Below, piece by piece: positions 56,358 to 64,000 of a stretch of 64,000 bases of DNA. The stretch comes from Prolixibacteraceae bacterium. Lineage in GTDB: Bacteria > Bacteroidota > Bacteroidia > Bacteroidales > Prolixibacteraceae. A model generated the notes under the pieces. It was not told the origin of the DNA, did not search any database, and worked only from the letters and a program-made list of their open reading frames with translations. The translations under genes were made by a program, and so were the position numbers. Within the stretch, counting starts at the first letter, position 1. Every line of letters starts with the position of its first letter. The stretch lies in the NCBI GenBank assembly GCA_019459485.1, contig JAIBEZ010000015.1, forward strand, positions 18,792 to 82,791, read 5' to 3'.

Positions 56358-56900
56358 ATGTATCAGAACTTCTCTGCAATTATTGGCGGATTAGCATCTG
56401 TATTTAGCTTATTTACCTTTGTCAAGTCAGGATTAATGAAAAGAGATTTAGAATTAGCTGGTATTGAATATCTAAAAGAAATAATTCAAAAATCAGAAGA
56501 GCTAAAACAAAAAGAAAAGGAAATTCTTGAGAAAAAAGATTATTTAACTAAAAAAGAAAAGGAAATAAGAGAATTAGAAATAAAAAAAACCGAGTTTGAA
56601 TTTTTGATTCAAAAATCAAGCATGGTACTATTCCTCAAAGATCAACACAATAGGATTCAGGAGCAAATTGATAAAATTATTAATGATAAAGAATTGATCA
56701 AACTTTGTAATCAGCTTGATAAATTAGAATTAAAGATTAATGCTTTAAATGCAGAAATAAACTTAAACCCAAATATTGATTTATTAAAAACTGTTATGAA
56801 AAGGATCAAGCAGCTAGATAATTCTGTTTTGAAAGTTAGAGTTGCAAACTCTATCTCGCAAGGTGTCATTTCGTTTTTTGAAGATGAAAATTACAAATAG
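56358..56900 (+). CDS. Small membrane protein with long coiled coil
   Basis: 180 residues from ATG 56358. The frame is open upstream to 56250 and encodes a further hydrophobic helix (FILLAIFYFVFGYIGVLL) that lacks a normal start, so the native N-terminus may have been lost by a frameshift. After a TM helix (FSAIIGGLASVFSLFTFV) there is a long Lys/Glu-rich coiled coil (about 50-145; EKEILEKKDYLTKKEKEIRE) and a short globular end. The function is unknown. Composition is much AT-richer than the helicase upstream, suggesting acquired DNA. Confidence 0.6.
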   Translation: MYQNFSAIIGGLASVFSLFTFVKSGLMKRDLELAGIEYLKEIIQKSEELKQKEKEILEKKDYLTKKEKEIRELEIKKTEFEFLIQKSSMVLFLKDQHNRIQEQIDKIINDKELIKLCNQLDKLELKINALNAEINLNPNIDLLKTVMKRIKQLDNSVLKVRVANSISQGVISFFEDENYK

Positions 56901-57092
56901 CATTTGTTTTGAATAGTATATTAAAATTCAAAATAATGAAAAATTTCAACTATTATACTCCTTATGTTTGTATTCCTCTTTCCATCCTTTATAAATTGTA
57001 GAATTGAGGATTTATGGAGTGCAACTCACTAATATACAACTCATAGCATCTTTTAATTTAAAGACTATTCACCTTAATAAAACCAACATCAT

Positions 57093-57254
57093 GAGCCCAT
57101 CGCAATCTTTCCGTTTTTAATTATCATCATCTCTTGGGCGATTACATTTGCCATACTTTATTTGATCTATACATGGGTTAATAAATTTATCTCATTAAGC
57201 CAAGAAAAAAACGACCTGTTGCGCGAAATTATTAAAAAGATGGACAATAAGTAA
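57093..57254 (+). pseudogene. Small membrane ORF without a usable start
   Basis: The frame encodes EPIAIFPFLIIIISWAITFA and continues as ILYLIYTWVNKF, then a charged end SQEKNDLLREIIKKMDNK and a TAA. This is a typical one-TM small protein. An ATG at 57091 lies one base out of frame directly before it, and the in-frame stop at 57078 leaves no ATG, GTG or TTG at the N-terminus. A single-base deletion near 57093 is the simplest reading; a sequencing error or a non-standard start is possible. The rest of 56901-57293 shows nothing else I can name. Confidence 0.5.
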
Positions 57255-57293
57255 TGTATATAACGTTATCAATATCTTCAAAATGCCAACTGT

Positions 57294-57776
57294 ATGAAAA
57301 AAATTATTCTCTATTCGCTCTTATTCCTCACATTTACAAGCTGTTCACATCGGATTATCAGAACTGGATATCAGGTTAATAAATCGGATTACAGCGATTG
57401 TGATATTGTGATAAAAAAACAAATGCTTGTTTCAGATTCAGTGCAAAAAGTGGGTGAAATTAAACTTGGAGAATCCGGGTTTTCGGTTGCCTGCAGCGAA
57501 GCAGATGCGATAGAAATACTTAAAAGAGAAGGATGTGCGCTGAAAGCAGATATTATCAACATTACCGAAGAAACCAGGTCTGATTTATGGAGTAGTTGTT
57601 ATCGCTGTAAAGCTGATTTTTACAGTTATTTAAATCCGGAATTCAAGGCTCAAAGTGATGAGATTTATAATTCGGAAGATGTTAAAAATCGCGTTTCAAA
57701 AGACAGAGGTAATAATACTCTTATCCTTGTTGGATCAGTTGTGGCAGGATTTTTATTCGGCTTTTTTGTTCTTTAG
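57294..57776 (+). CDS. Putative lipoprotein of unknown function
   Basis: 160 residues with a lipoprotein signal ending LFLTFTSC. The middle carries several Cys residues (DYSDCDIVIKK, FSVACSEADAIEILKREGCA, LWSSCYRCKADFYSY), perhaps disulfide-bonded. The C-terminus is a hydrophobic segment (TLILVGSVVAGFLFGFFVL) that would span a membrane. A lipid anchor at one end and a TM helix at the other is an unusual combination. I do not recognise the family. Confidence 0.65.
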   Translation: MKKIILYSLLFLTFTSCSHRIIRTGYQVNKSDYSDCDIVIKKQMLVSDSVQKVGEIKLGESGFSVACSEADAIEILKREGCALKADIINITEETRSDLWSSCYRCKADFYSYLNPEFKAQSDEIYNSEDVKNRVSKDRGNNTLILVGSVVAGFLFGFFVL

Positions 57777-57925
57777 CGCAGTCAGGACGTGGCCTAACCA
57801 TCGTTTGAAATCAAAGCCATTTCAACTTTTCAGCATTGAACTTTGGGCAAGAGTAGTTTGTTGGTAATTGGTTATTCAAAAAAACAGCAAATACCCATTC
57901 ATTTAAAACCAAACATTACAGAAAT

Positions 57926-59815
57926 ATGAAAGATTTTACACTGAAAACAAAAGCTATTTTACTGGCCATTACAATGTTGCTTATCGGAACGAATAGTTAC
58001 AGCCAAAAATCACGGGAGGAAATTCCTGCAAATTACAAATGGGATTTAACCGACCTTTTCGCATCTGACGAAGCCTGGCGTACTGCCTTGAATGCTTTAA
58101 TCCCAAAACTGGATGAAGTTGAAACATTTAAGGGAACCTTGACACAGTCTGGTGCAAATCTTTTGAAAGCACTTCAATACAATACAGCATTGTCAAAAGA
58201 AGTTACGAAACTGTTCATTTATGCTTCAATGAATTCGGATCTCGACACCCGAAACATGAAATACACCGGGATGAAACAGGAGCTTCAGCAATTGTTTACA
58301 AAATTTGGCGCCAGAGCTGCATTTATTGAGCCTGAAATTTTGACTGCCGATTGGGAAACGATTGACGGGTTTATTAAAAATGAACCAAAACTTCAGGATT
58401 ACCGAATGGGTTTGGAAAATATGTTCCGCACAAAAAAACATACTCTGAGCGAAGAGGAAGAGCGGATTATGGCTCTTTCGCGCATGGTTTCAGGAGTTCC
58501 GTCATCGGTTTTCAATACGTTCTCGAATGCCGAAATGCCCAAGCCGGAGGTAACTTTGTCTAATGGCGAAAAAATTACCATTGGCAGCTCCGAATACAGC
58601 AAGTACCGGGCATCGGCCAACCGCAACGACCGCGAAATCGTGTTCAGGGCATACTGGGAAAATCAGGCGAAATTCAAGGCAAGTTATGGCGAAATGCTTT
58701 ATGGAAACGTTAAAGCCAATATGTTCCGCTCCAGGGCCCGCCATTACGATTCATCTCTGGAAGCCACACTTTATCCAAACAATATTCCGGTTGAAATTTA
58801 TCATTCGCTGGTTAAAAATGTAAACGAAAGCCTGCCCGCTTTTCACCGCTACCTGAAAATTAAAAAACGCATGATGGAAGTGGATACCCTGAAATACCTC
58901 GATTTGTATGCACCTGTTGTAAAAGATGTTGACCTGAAATACAGTTACGAGGATGCTTCGAAAATTATTCTCGAATCGCTGAAACCAATGGGAACCGAAT
59001 ATGTATCGACGGTGAAAAAAGCCATCGACGAACGCTGGATTGATGTTTATCCAACTCCCGGAAAACAGTCGGGCGCATACTCGAACGGAGCCGATTACGA
59101 CGGGCACCCCTATATTTTGCTCAACTACAACGACCTTTACAACGATGTCAGTACCCTGACACACGAACTCGGTCATACCATGCACAGCTATTTCTCAAAC
59201 AAAACACAGCCGCTTCCAAAGGCCCGGTATGTAACTTTTGTTGCTGAAGTGGCCTCAACTTTTAATGAAGTATTGCTTTTCAACTACATCATTGGCACTG
59301 AAAAAGACGACGATGTGAAACTTTCGCTCCTGATGAACTGGCTCGACGGCTTTAAAGGAACCCTTTTCCGCCAGACCCAGTTTGCAGAGTTTGAACTGAA
59401 AATACACGAAGAAGCAGAAAAGGGAAAACCACTGACTGGTGACACGTTCTCGAAAATTTACAAGGAAATTGTAAATAAATATTACGGACACGATCAGGGA
59501 ATTTGTTTTGTTGACGATTACATCAGCATGGAATGGGCGTACATTCCTCATTTCTACCGTAGTTTCTATGTATTTCAATACAGCACCTCTTTCACTGCAT
59601 CTATTTCGCTGGCCGAAAAAGTAATGACAGGAGACAAACAAGCCTTAAAAAATTACATGGAATTTTTGTCAGCGGGAGGTTCTGATTATCCAGTTGAACT
59701 CCTGAAAAAGGCAGGTGTTGACATGAATTCATCCGATCCGTTTGAAAAAACAACCGCTTCGATGAACAAAGTAATGGACGAAATTGAAAAAATTCTGGAT
59801 AAAAGGAAGAAATAG
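57926..59815 (+). CDS. pepF: Oligoendopeptidase F (M3B metallopeptidase), exported
   Basis: 629 residues with an N-terminal signal peptide (about 1-28, AILLAITMLLIGTNSYSQ), which is unlike the cytoplasmic PepF of Firmicutes. The mature start REEIPANYKWDLTDLFASDE is the M3B family opening. The zinc site is LTHELGHTMHSYFS (His413 and His417) with the third ligand Glu in FVAEVASTFNEVL. The C-terminal segment YYGHDQGICFVDDYISMEWA and FYVFQYSTSF completes the active site. It cleaves short peptides, probably in the periplasm. Confidence 0.95.
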   Translation: MKDFTLKTKAILLAITMLLIGTNSYSQKSREEIPANYKWDLTDLFASDEAWRTALNALIPKLDEVETFKGTLTQSGANLLKALQYNTALSKEVTKLFIYASMNSDLDTRNMKYTGMKQELQQLFTKFGARAAFIEPEILTADWETIDGFIKNEPKLQDYRMGLENMFRTKKHTLSEEEERIMALSRMVSGVPSSVFNTFSNAEMPKPEVTLSNGEKITIGSSEYSKYRASANRNDREIVFRAYWENQAKFKASYGEMLYGNVKANMFRSRARHYDSSLEATLYPNNIPVEIYHSLVKNVNESLPAFHRYLKIKKRMMEVDTLKYLDLYAPVVKDVDLKYSYEDASKIILESLKPMGTEYVSTVKKAIDERWIDVYPTPGKQSGAYSNGADYDGHPYILLNYNDLYNDVSTLTHELGHTMHSYFSNKTQPLPKARYVTFVAEVASTFNEVLLFNYIIGTEKDDDVKLSLLMNWLDGFKGTLFRQTQFAEFELKIHEEAEKGKPLTGDTFSKIYKEIVNKYYGHDQGICFVDDYISMEWAYIPHFYRSFYVFQYSTSFTASISLAEKVMTGDKQALKNYMEFLSAGGSDYPVELLKKAGVDMNSSDPFEKTTASMNKVMDEIEKILDKRKK

Positions 59816-59822
59816 ATATTTG

Positions 59823-60271
59823 GTCACCCTGTCCCGATGAAAATCAGCGATTTATTAAAAGGTTTTATTTTAGTTCATACTTTGTAATTTGCACATTTAG
59901 AATTAGTTAATCGGGATTTTAATGAATTTAAATATGTCGGCATTTTCTTCACTATTAAATAAGGTAATAAGGTTGGTTTTCTCCTATTACCCTTTCTACT
60001 AAGGTTTTATGAAAAAAATAAGGTTTATTAAAAACAGAAAAACCTTATTTTCAATATTTTAACCTTAGTAGAAAATTAATGTATGTGATTTTTAACCTTA
60101 TTACCTTATTTGTCATCAATATACAACCTAATAAAAAATTCACTTGACTCCGCCGTTTTATAAATGAGTAAAAATATCTGTATATCATTCATATACAAAC
60201 ATATAAATCTCAATTTTATAAAACACCAATACTCTTAAAATCGCTGATGAAAATCGGGATCAGGGTATGAC
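59823..60271. mobile_element. Non-coding element with terminal inverted repeats and nested hairpin core (MITE-like)
   Basis: The ends are imperfect inverted repeats of about 31 bp: GTCACCCTGTCCCGATGAAA... at 59823 and its complement ending CAGGGTATGAC at 60271. Inside are three nested perfect inverted repeats: AAATAAGGTAATAAGGTT (59957-59974) with 60094-60111, TTCTACTAAGGTT (59994-60006) with 60061-60073, and AAAATAAGGTTT (60015-60026) with 60040-60051. There is no ORF. A one-armed relative of the core is at 60553-60616. Confidence 0.6.
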
Positions 60272-60284
60272 AAACAATGCATTG

Positions 60285-60332
60285 GCACAGAGAACCTCCA
60301 AAAGGAAAGCAGGTTGTTCTCTGTGCTTTTTT
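60285..60332 (+). terminator. Intrinsic terminator, probably of pepF
   Basis: GCACAGAGAAC (60285-60295) pairs with GTTCTCTGTGC (60316-60326), followed by six T residues. The nearest upstream plus-strand gene is pepF, whose stop lies 470 bp away beyond the MITE-like element. Confidence 0.75.
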
Positions 60333-60342
60333 GGGTTCTTAA

Positions 60343-60460
60343 GTGAGGGTTTCACTTGAAGTGAAGCCCTCACTACCTTCTATCAAAGCAAAGCCGTAAC
60401 GATATTTTTCATTACTTGAAGTGAAGCCCTCACTCCCTTCCATCAAAGCAAAGCCCTAAC
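60343..60460. repeat. 15-bp hairpin and 47-bp direct repeats
   Basis: GTGAGGGTTTCACTT with AAGTGAAGCCCTCAC (60343-60373) forms a 15-bp hairpin with one wobble. A 47-bp unit beginning ACTTGAAGTGAAGCCCTCAC occurs at 60354-60400 and again at 60414-60460 with three mismatches, period 60. There are only two copies, so this is not a CRISPR array. Confidence 0.75.
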
Positions 60461-60552
60461 ATCGGGAATTTTTCGAACAAAATCTGGCACTTAAAAACCT
60501 TCGTACAAACGATGCCACCCCGTGCATCAGACCTTATTAATCTCATCCAAAT

Positions 60553-60616
60553 CAATAAGGTAATAAGGTTGGATTACAGAGGCTACTAAGGTTTCCTTGA
60601 AAAATAAGGTTTTAGA
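60553..60616. repeat. Single-arm relative of the MITE core
   Basis: AATAAGGTAATAAGGTTGG, then CTACTAAGGTTT and AAAAATAAGGTTTT follow in the same order as the left arm of the element at 59957-60026, without a complementary right arm. From 60620 to 60720 I see nothing else recognisable. Confidence 0.6.
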
Positions 60617-60725
60617 AATTCATTCCGGAGTACACAAAATAGCAGTGGTCAATACTGCCAATATATACGTGGTTTTCCAGCAATTAAAAATCGCAGCACC
60701 CATGTACGACAACGATAAAAGCCGT

Positions 60726-60733
60726 TAACTTTG
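60726..60733 (+). promoter_or_regulatory. Predicted -7 box before the rhodanese gene
   Basis: TAACTTTG matches TAnnTTTG, 41 bp before the ATG at 60775. The -33 element is not clear. Confidence 0.4.
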
Positions 60734-60774
60734 TAACGTCTAATAAAATCGCAAAAAAAAGAGTTTCAATAAAC

Positions 60775-61209
60775 ATGGAAACAGGAATAAAACATATTTC
60801 AAAAACAACACTAATCATACTATTTTTATTTACCGTACTTATTAATGTTGCTGCCGCACAGTCAGTATTTGTTGGGAAAGCGGGAGCCGAAGGTAAAGTG
60901 TTAAGAACGTATATTGAACCTTCAGAATTGAAAAAAATCGTTGACAACCCGGTCGATTCAATCTGGATAATTGATGTGCGATCGGAAAAAGCTTTTAAAA
61001 ATGGTCATATTCCCACAGCCAAATCATTTTCTTCAGGAACAATAATGAACCGGCTAAATGAAATTCCGAAAGACAAATACTTGATTATATACTGCACTGT
61101 GGGTGGCACGGTGAAGATGGTTTCAAAAAAACTGCGTAAAGCAGGATATAAAAGGTACATTAACTGGGGTGGACTTTCAAGATGGGAATGGGAAAGAGCA
61201 ACTGATTAA
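60775..61209 (+). CDS. Exported rhodanese-like domain protein
   Basis: 144 residues: a signal peptide or N-terminal anchor (ISKTTLIILFLFTVLINVAA, about 8-27), then one rhodanese domain with IEPSELKKIVDNPVDSIWII, DVRSEKAFKNGHIPTAKSF and an active-site loop YCTVGGTVKMVSKKLRKAGY containing the persulfide-forming Cys. It ends with WGGLSRWEWERA. It probably handles sulfane sulfur or acts as a redox protein in the periplasm; the donor is unknown. Confidence 0.88.
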   Translation: METGIKHISKTTLIILFLFTVLINVAAAQSVFVGKAGAEGKVLRTYIEPSELKKIVDNPVDSIWIIDVRSEKAFKNGHIPTAKSFSSGTIMNRLNEIPKDKYLIIYCTVGGTVKMVSKKLRKAGYKRYINWGGLSRWEWERATD

Positions 61210-61290
61210 ACATTCAGTATTTCAGCATATTTAGCTTTATTTGCGCAATTAAAACAAACACATCGTCAAACAACAATAATTGGTAAAAAA

Positions 61291-62331
61291 ATGAGAATTG
61301 AATACGACATAAAACTGGGTTTTAAGGATGTAATGTTTCGGCCAAAGCGCTCAACCCTGAAAAGCCGCTCACAGGTGAGCCTGGATCGTACCTTTAAAAT
61401 GAAGCACACCAATACCGAATGGACCGGAATTCCGATCATGGCCGCAAACATGGATACAGTGGGCACTTTCGAAATGGCGATAACACTTGCTGAGAAAAAA
61501 CTGTTTACAGCCATCCACAAACATTACAGCATTGAGGAATGGAACCGGTTTATGGCAGTGGCTCCGCAGGGAATAGAGAATTACATTGCCATTAGCACCG
61601 GAACCGGATCACGTGATTTTGAGAAGATTGACCAACTTTTAAATGCCAACCCTCAGTTGAAATTTATTTGCATTGATGTGGCAAATGGCTATTCGGAACA
61701 TTTTGTAGCGTTTGTAAAACAAGCCCGTAAAAAATACAGCGATAAAATTATCATTGCAGGAAATGTGGTGACCGGCGAAATGGTTGAAGAATTGTTGCTT
61801 GCCGGCGCCGACATTATTAAAGTTGGAATTGGTCCGGGATCGGTTTGTACCACGCGTGTAAAAACCGGGGTTGGATATCCCCAACTGTCGGCCATTATTG
61901 AATGTGCCGATGCTGCTCACGGCCTTGGCGGACAAATCATCAGCGATGGTGGCTGTTCAACTCCGGGCGACGTAGCCAAAGCTTTTGGTGCCGGCGCCGA
62001 TTTTGTGATGCTCGGCGGAATGCTTGCCGGACATGACGAAAGTGGTGGGGCAACCATCGAGAAAGACGGTAAAACTTACAAACAGTTTTATGGCATGAGT
62101 TCGGCAACTGCAATGGACAAACATGCCGGAGGTGTAGCCGATTACCGCGCCAGCGAAGGTAAAACGGTTCAAGTTCCTTACCGCGGAAAGGTTGAAAATA
62201 CCATTCAGGATATTTTGGGAGGCATCCGCAGTACCTGTACTTATGTTGGCGCGTCGCAGTTAAAGGAATTGAGCAAACGAACCACATTTATTCGCGTAGC
62301 TGAACAGGAAAACAGGATTTATACCCGATAA
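61291..62331 (+). CDS. guaC: GMP reductase
   Basis: 346 residues of the IMPDH/GMPR family. It reduces GMP to IMP with NADPH, recycling guanine nucleotides. Motifs are [37 protein letters not shown], the catalytic Cys186 in [40 protein letters not shown] and [16 protein letters not shown]. The absence of CBS domains and the GMPR-type PKRSTLKSR stretch favour GMP reductase over IMP dehydrogenase. Only 3 bp separate its stop from the kinase gene, so they form one transcript. Confidence 0.94.
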   Translation: MRIEYDIKLGFKDVMFRPKRSTLKSRSQVSLDRTFKMKHTNTEWTGIPIMAANMDTVGTFEMAITLAEKKLFTAIHKHYSIEEWNRFMAVAPQGIENYIAISTGTGSRDFEKIDQLLNANPQLKFICIDVANGYSEHFVAFVKQARKKYSDKIIIAGNVVTGEMVEELLLAGADIIKVGIGPGSVCTTRVKTGVGYPQLSAIIECADAAHGLGGQIISDGGCSTPGDVAKAFGAGADFVMLGGMLAGHDESGGATIEKDGKTYKQFYGMSSATAMDKHAGGVADYRASEGKTVQVPYRGKVENTIQDILGGIRSTCTYVGASQLKELSKRTTFIRVAEQENRIYTR

Positions 62332-62334
62332 CCG

Positions 62335-63294
62335 ATGATCCTCAAAATACTTTTCGTGATTGCCATTGTACTGCAATTTTTTGCGGTGGGTGTTGCGCTA
62401 AAACTTACCAGGGTTACGAAATTCAATTTTTCGTGGATGTTGCTCACGATTGGTTTTATCATGATGGCTGTTATGCGTTTGGTGGAGTTTCTGCCTTATG
62501 TGAGCAATATTAAACCGCAGGATTACCGCGAAATATTTGTCTGGATGGGCGTATTTACTTCACTGGCCTTTGCAATCGGCGTTTTCATGATCCAAAAGAT
62601 TTTCAAGTACATGAAACGGGTGGAAGATTCGCGCCGCCAAACCGAAAAAATGTTCCTGAATACCATTATTCAAACCGAAGAAAAAGAACGCAAAAGATTT
62701 GCAAAAGATTTGCACGACGGACTTGGGCCATTGCTTTCGACTGTAAAAATGTCGGTTTCGTCGCTGGCCCAAATGAAACACAATGAGGCGTCGCGCGAAA
62801 TTGTTGAAAACACTGAACTGGTGATCAACGAAGCGATCAAGAGCCTGAAAGAGATTTCAGACAATCTGAGTCCGCATGTTTTAAATAATTTTGGACTGGT
62901 TCGGGCACTGAGCAATTTCTCGAATAAAATCAACATTACCAAAACCATCCGGATTAACCTTGTTTCGAACCTGAAAGACGAACGTTTTGACAACAATGTG
63001 GAAGTTGTTTTGTATCGGGTTGTTTGCGAGTTGATAAATAATACCATCAAACATGCAAAGGCTAAAAAGATCGACCTATCTTTGACCAAAGACGGTGATT
63101 ACCTGACCATTATTTATCAGGACGACGGCAAAGGTTTTGATGTTGCCAAAGTAATTGAACAGCCTGCTACCAGCGGAATGGGCTTTTCCAACATTTATTC
63201 GCGCATCAATTCGCTGAAGGGCGAAATAAACATTGAAAGTGAGCACAAAAAAGGAACATGGGTAACCATAAAAGTTAAGATGCATGACGAGTAA
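62335..63294 (+). CDS. Membrane histidine kinase, HisKA_3 type
   Basis: 319 residues. Three predicted TM helices fill the first 90 residues (ILFVIAIVLQFFAVGVAL, WMLLTIGFIMMAVMRLV, IFVWMGVFTSLAFAIGVFMI), leaving little periplasmic sensor. The HisKA_3 box has His127 in RFAKDLHDGLGPLLSTVKM, and the HATPase has VVCELINNTIKHAKA and YQDDGKGFD with GMGFSNIYSRI. It pairs with the NarL-type regulator, which it overlaps by 11 nt. It probably senses a membrane-linked signal. Linkage to guaC is odd and may only reflect transcription. Confidence 0.93.
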   Translation: MILKILFVIAIVLQFFAVGVALKLTRVTKFNFSWMLLTIGFIMMAVMRLVEFLPYVSNIKPQDYREIFVWMGVFTSLAFAIGVFMIQKIFKYMKRVEDSRRQTEKMFLNTIIQTEEKERKRFAKDLHDGLGPLLSTVKMSVSSLAQMKHNEASREIVENTELVINEAIKSLKEISDNLSPHVLNNFGLVRALSNFSNKINITKTIRINLVSNLKDERFDNNVEVVLYRVVCELINNTIKHAKAKKIDLSLTKDGDYLTIIYQDDGKGFDVAKVIEQPATSGMGFSNIYSRINSLKGEINIESEHKKGTWVTIKVKMHDE

Positions 63295-63940
63295 TCAATT
63301 GAAACGGAAAATAATCATCGTTGACGATCACACCCTTTTCAGGAATGGACTGCGCATTCTTTTGAACAATCTGGAAAATTACCATGTAATAGCCGAAGCC
63401 GCCAACGGCAAACAATTTCTGGATCTGCTTGAAAAAGAAGTACCTGACATTGTATTGATGGATATTAACATGCCGGTGATGGATGGAATTGAGGCTTCTT
63501 CAATTGCCCACGAGAAATATCCCGGTCTGAAAATCATCACCTTGTCGATGTATGGCGAAGAAGATTATTACTATAAAATGGTGAACGCCGGGGTTAAAGG
63601 CTTTGTGCTGAAAAACTCAGATATCAAAGAAGTTAAAACAGCCCTGGATGTGGTTTACGACGGTGGTTCGTTCTTTTCTTCCGAGTTACTTCAAACGCTT
63701 GTAAACAGCTTGAAATATTCGCCAAAGAGCAATGAATTTCATGCAGAACTTTCGGAACGAGAAATGGAAATCCTGATTCTGATCTGTCAGGGAATGTCGA
63801 ACCAGGAAATCGCTGATAAACTTTTCATCAGTAAACGAACGGTTGATAAGCACCGCGCCAACATCCTCGAAAAAAGCGAAAGCAAAAATACCGCACAATT
63901 GGTGGTTTATGCTATAAAAAACCGGTTGGTGGAATTGTAG
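63284..63940 (+). CDS. NarL/FixJ-family response regulator
   Basis: 218 residues: a receiver (about 8-125) with IIVDDHTLFRNGLRILL, phospho-acceptor Asp60 in DIVLMDINMPVMDGIEA and KGFVLKNSDIKEV. A LuxR-type helix-turn-helix (about 148-212) follows with LSEREMEILILICQGMSNQE and IADKLFISKRTVDKHRANIL. It is the cognate regulator of the overlapping kinase gene. The remaining 60 bp of the window carry no visible gene. Confidence 0.95.
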   Translation: MTSNQLKRKIIIVDDHTLFRNGLRILLNNLENYHVIAEAANGKQFLDLLEKEVPDIVLMDINMPVMDGIEASSIAHEKYPGLKIITLSMYGEEDYYYKMVNAGVKGFVLKNSDIKEVKTALDVVYDGGSFFSSELLQTLVNSLKYSPKSNEFHAELSEREMEILILICQGMSNQEIADKLFISKRTVDKHRANILEKSESKNTAQLVVYAIKNRLVEL

Positions 63941-64000
63941 ATACAGGGGATTGACCGTTTGGTTAACGGCCACAACATGAAACAAACGACTTAGCAAAAA

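Noticed and set aside
60354..60460. CRISPR array
   Set aside because: Only two repeats with one 13-bp gap and no cas genes; they are part of a dispersed hairpin family.
61291..62331. IMP dehydrogenase instead of GMP reductase
   Set aside because: CBS domains are absent and the PKRSTLKSR opening with Cys186 fits GMP reductase.

Overview
This window is a chromosomal segment of a Bacteroidota bacterium, most likely class Bacteroidia and possibly close to Marinilabiliales/Prolixibacteraceae (inference). The evidence is a PorP/SprF protein next to a large protein with a CHU_C-type type IX secretion tail, promoter-like TAnnTTTG boxes, and several families largely confined to this phylum (HYC_CC_PP, DUF4293, DUF6249, DUF6913). 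No tRNA, rRNA, CRISPR array, prophage or complete insertion sequence was seen. Dispersed short palindromes and simple repeats are frequent between genes.

Layout. 1-3958 (minus) is a sulfite-reduction operon: DUF2061 membrane protein, siroheme-synthase N-domain, cysJ, and cysI (cut by the window edge). It is preceded by a leader encoding a 37-residue peptide with Cys codons at 18, 24 and 26, then three competing helices and a strong terminator, which is the geometry of a translation-coupled attenuator. 4043-5269 (plus) is an ATP-grasp protein. 5242-15842 (minus) is an 11-gene chemotaxis-type signalling cluster (STAS, CheY, CheA, CheW, MCP, CheR, a kinase-like protein with Asn in place of the phospho-acceptor His, CheD, CheB, hybrid kinase, receiver) with no flagellar or pilus genes nearby.

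16010-30069 (plus) is mostly a copper/heavy-metal resistance island: HYC_CC_PP protein, secreted HMA protein, CusA-type RND pump, TolC-type channel, CusB-type adaptor fused to an HMA domain, another HMA protein, two eroded HMA fragments, DUF302 protein, CDF-like transporter, HMA-AraC regulator, CopA ATPase and a CopZ-like chaperone. Export from cytoplasm (CopA) and periplasm (CusABC-like) are thus both encoded, with small HMA proteins as presumed metal carriers.

30279-41234 carries housekeeping and mixed genes: pdxH, an ECF sigma factor with a membrane partner, DUF6249, ligA, DUF6913, dapA, a lipoprotein, a GH36 alpha-galactosidase and a flavin reductase-rubredoxin fusion. 41345-48156 holds the agmatine-to-putrescine genes aguB and aguA, separated by an AT-rich insert of about 4.9 kb (HEPN/MNT pair, acyl-ACP thioesterase, hydrolases, lipoprotein, acetyltransferase). 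48247-55866 has a DUF4293 protein, the type IX secretion pair and a UvrD/RecB-like helicase-nuclease whose coding region contains in-frame simple repeats. 55867-57776 is AT-rich with two small genes that seem to have lost their starts. After pepF (57926-59815) comes a 449-bp non-coding element with terminal inverted repeats and a nested hairpin core, which appears to separate pepF from its terminator. The window ends with a rhodanese protein, guaC and a LiaS/NarL-type two-component pair.
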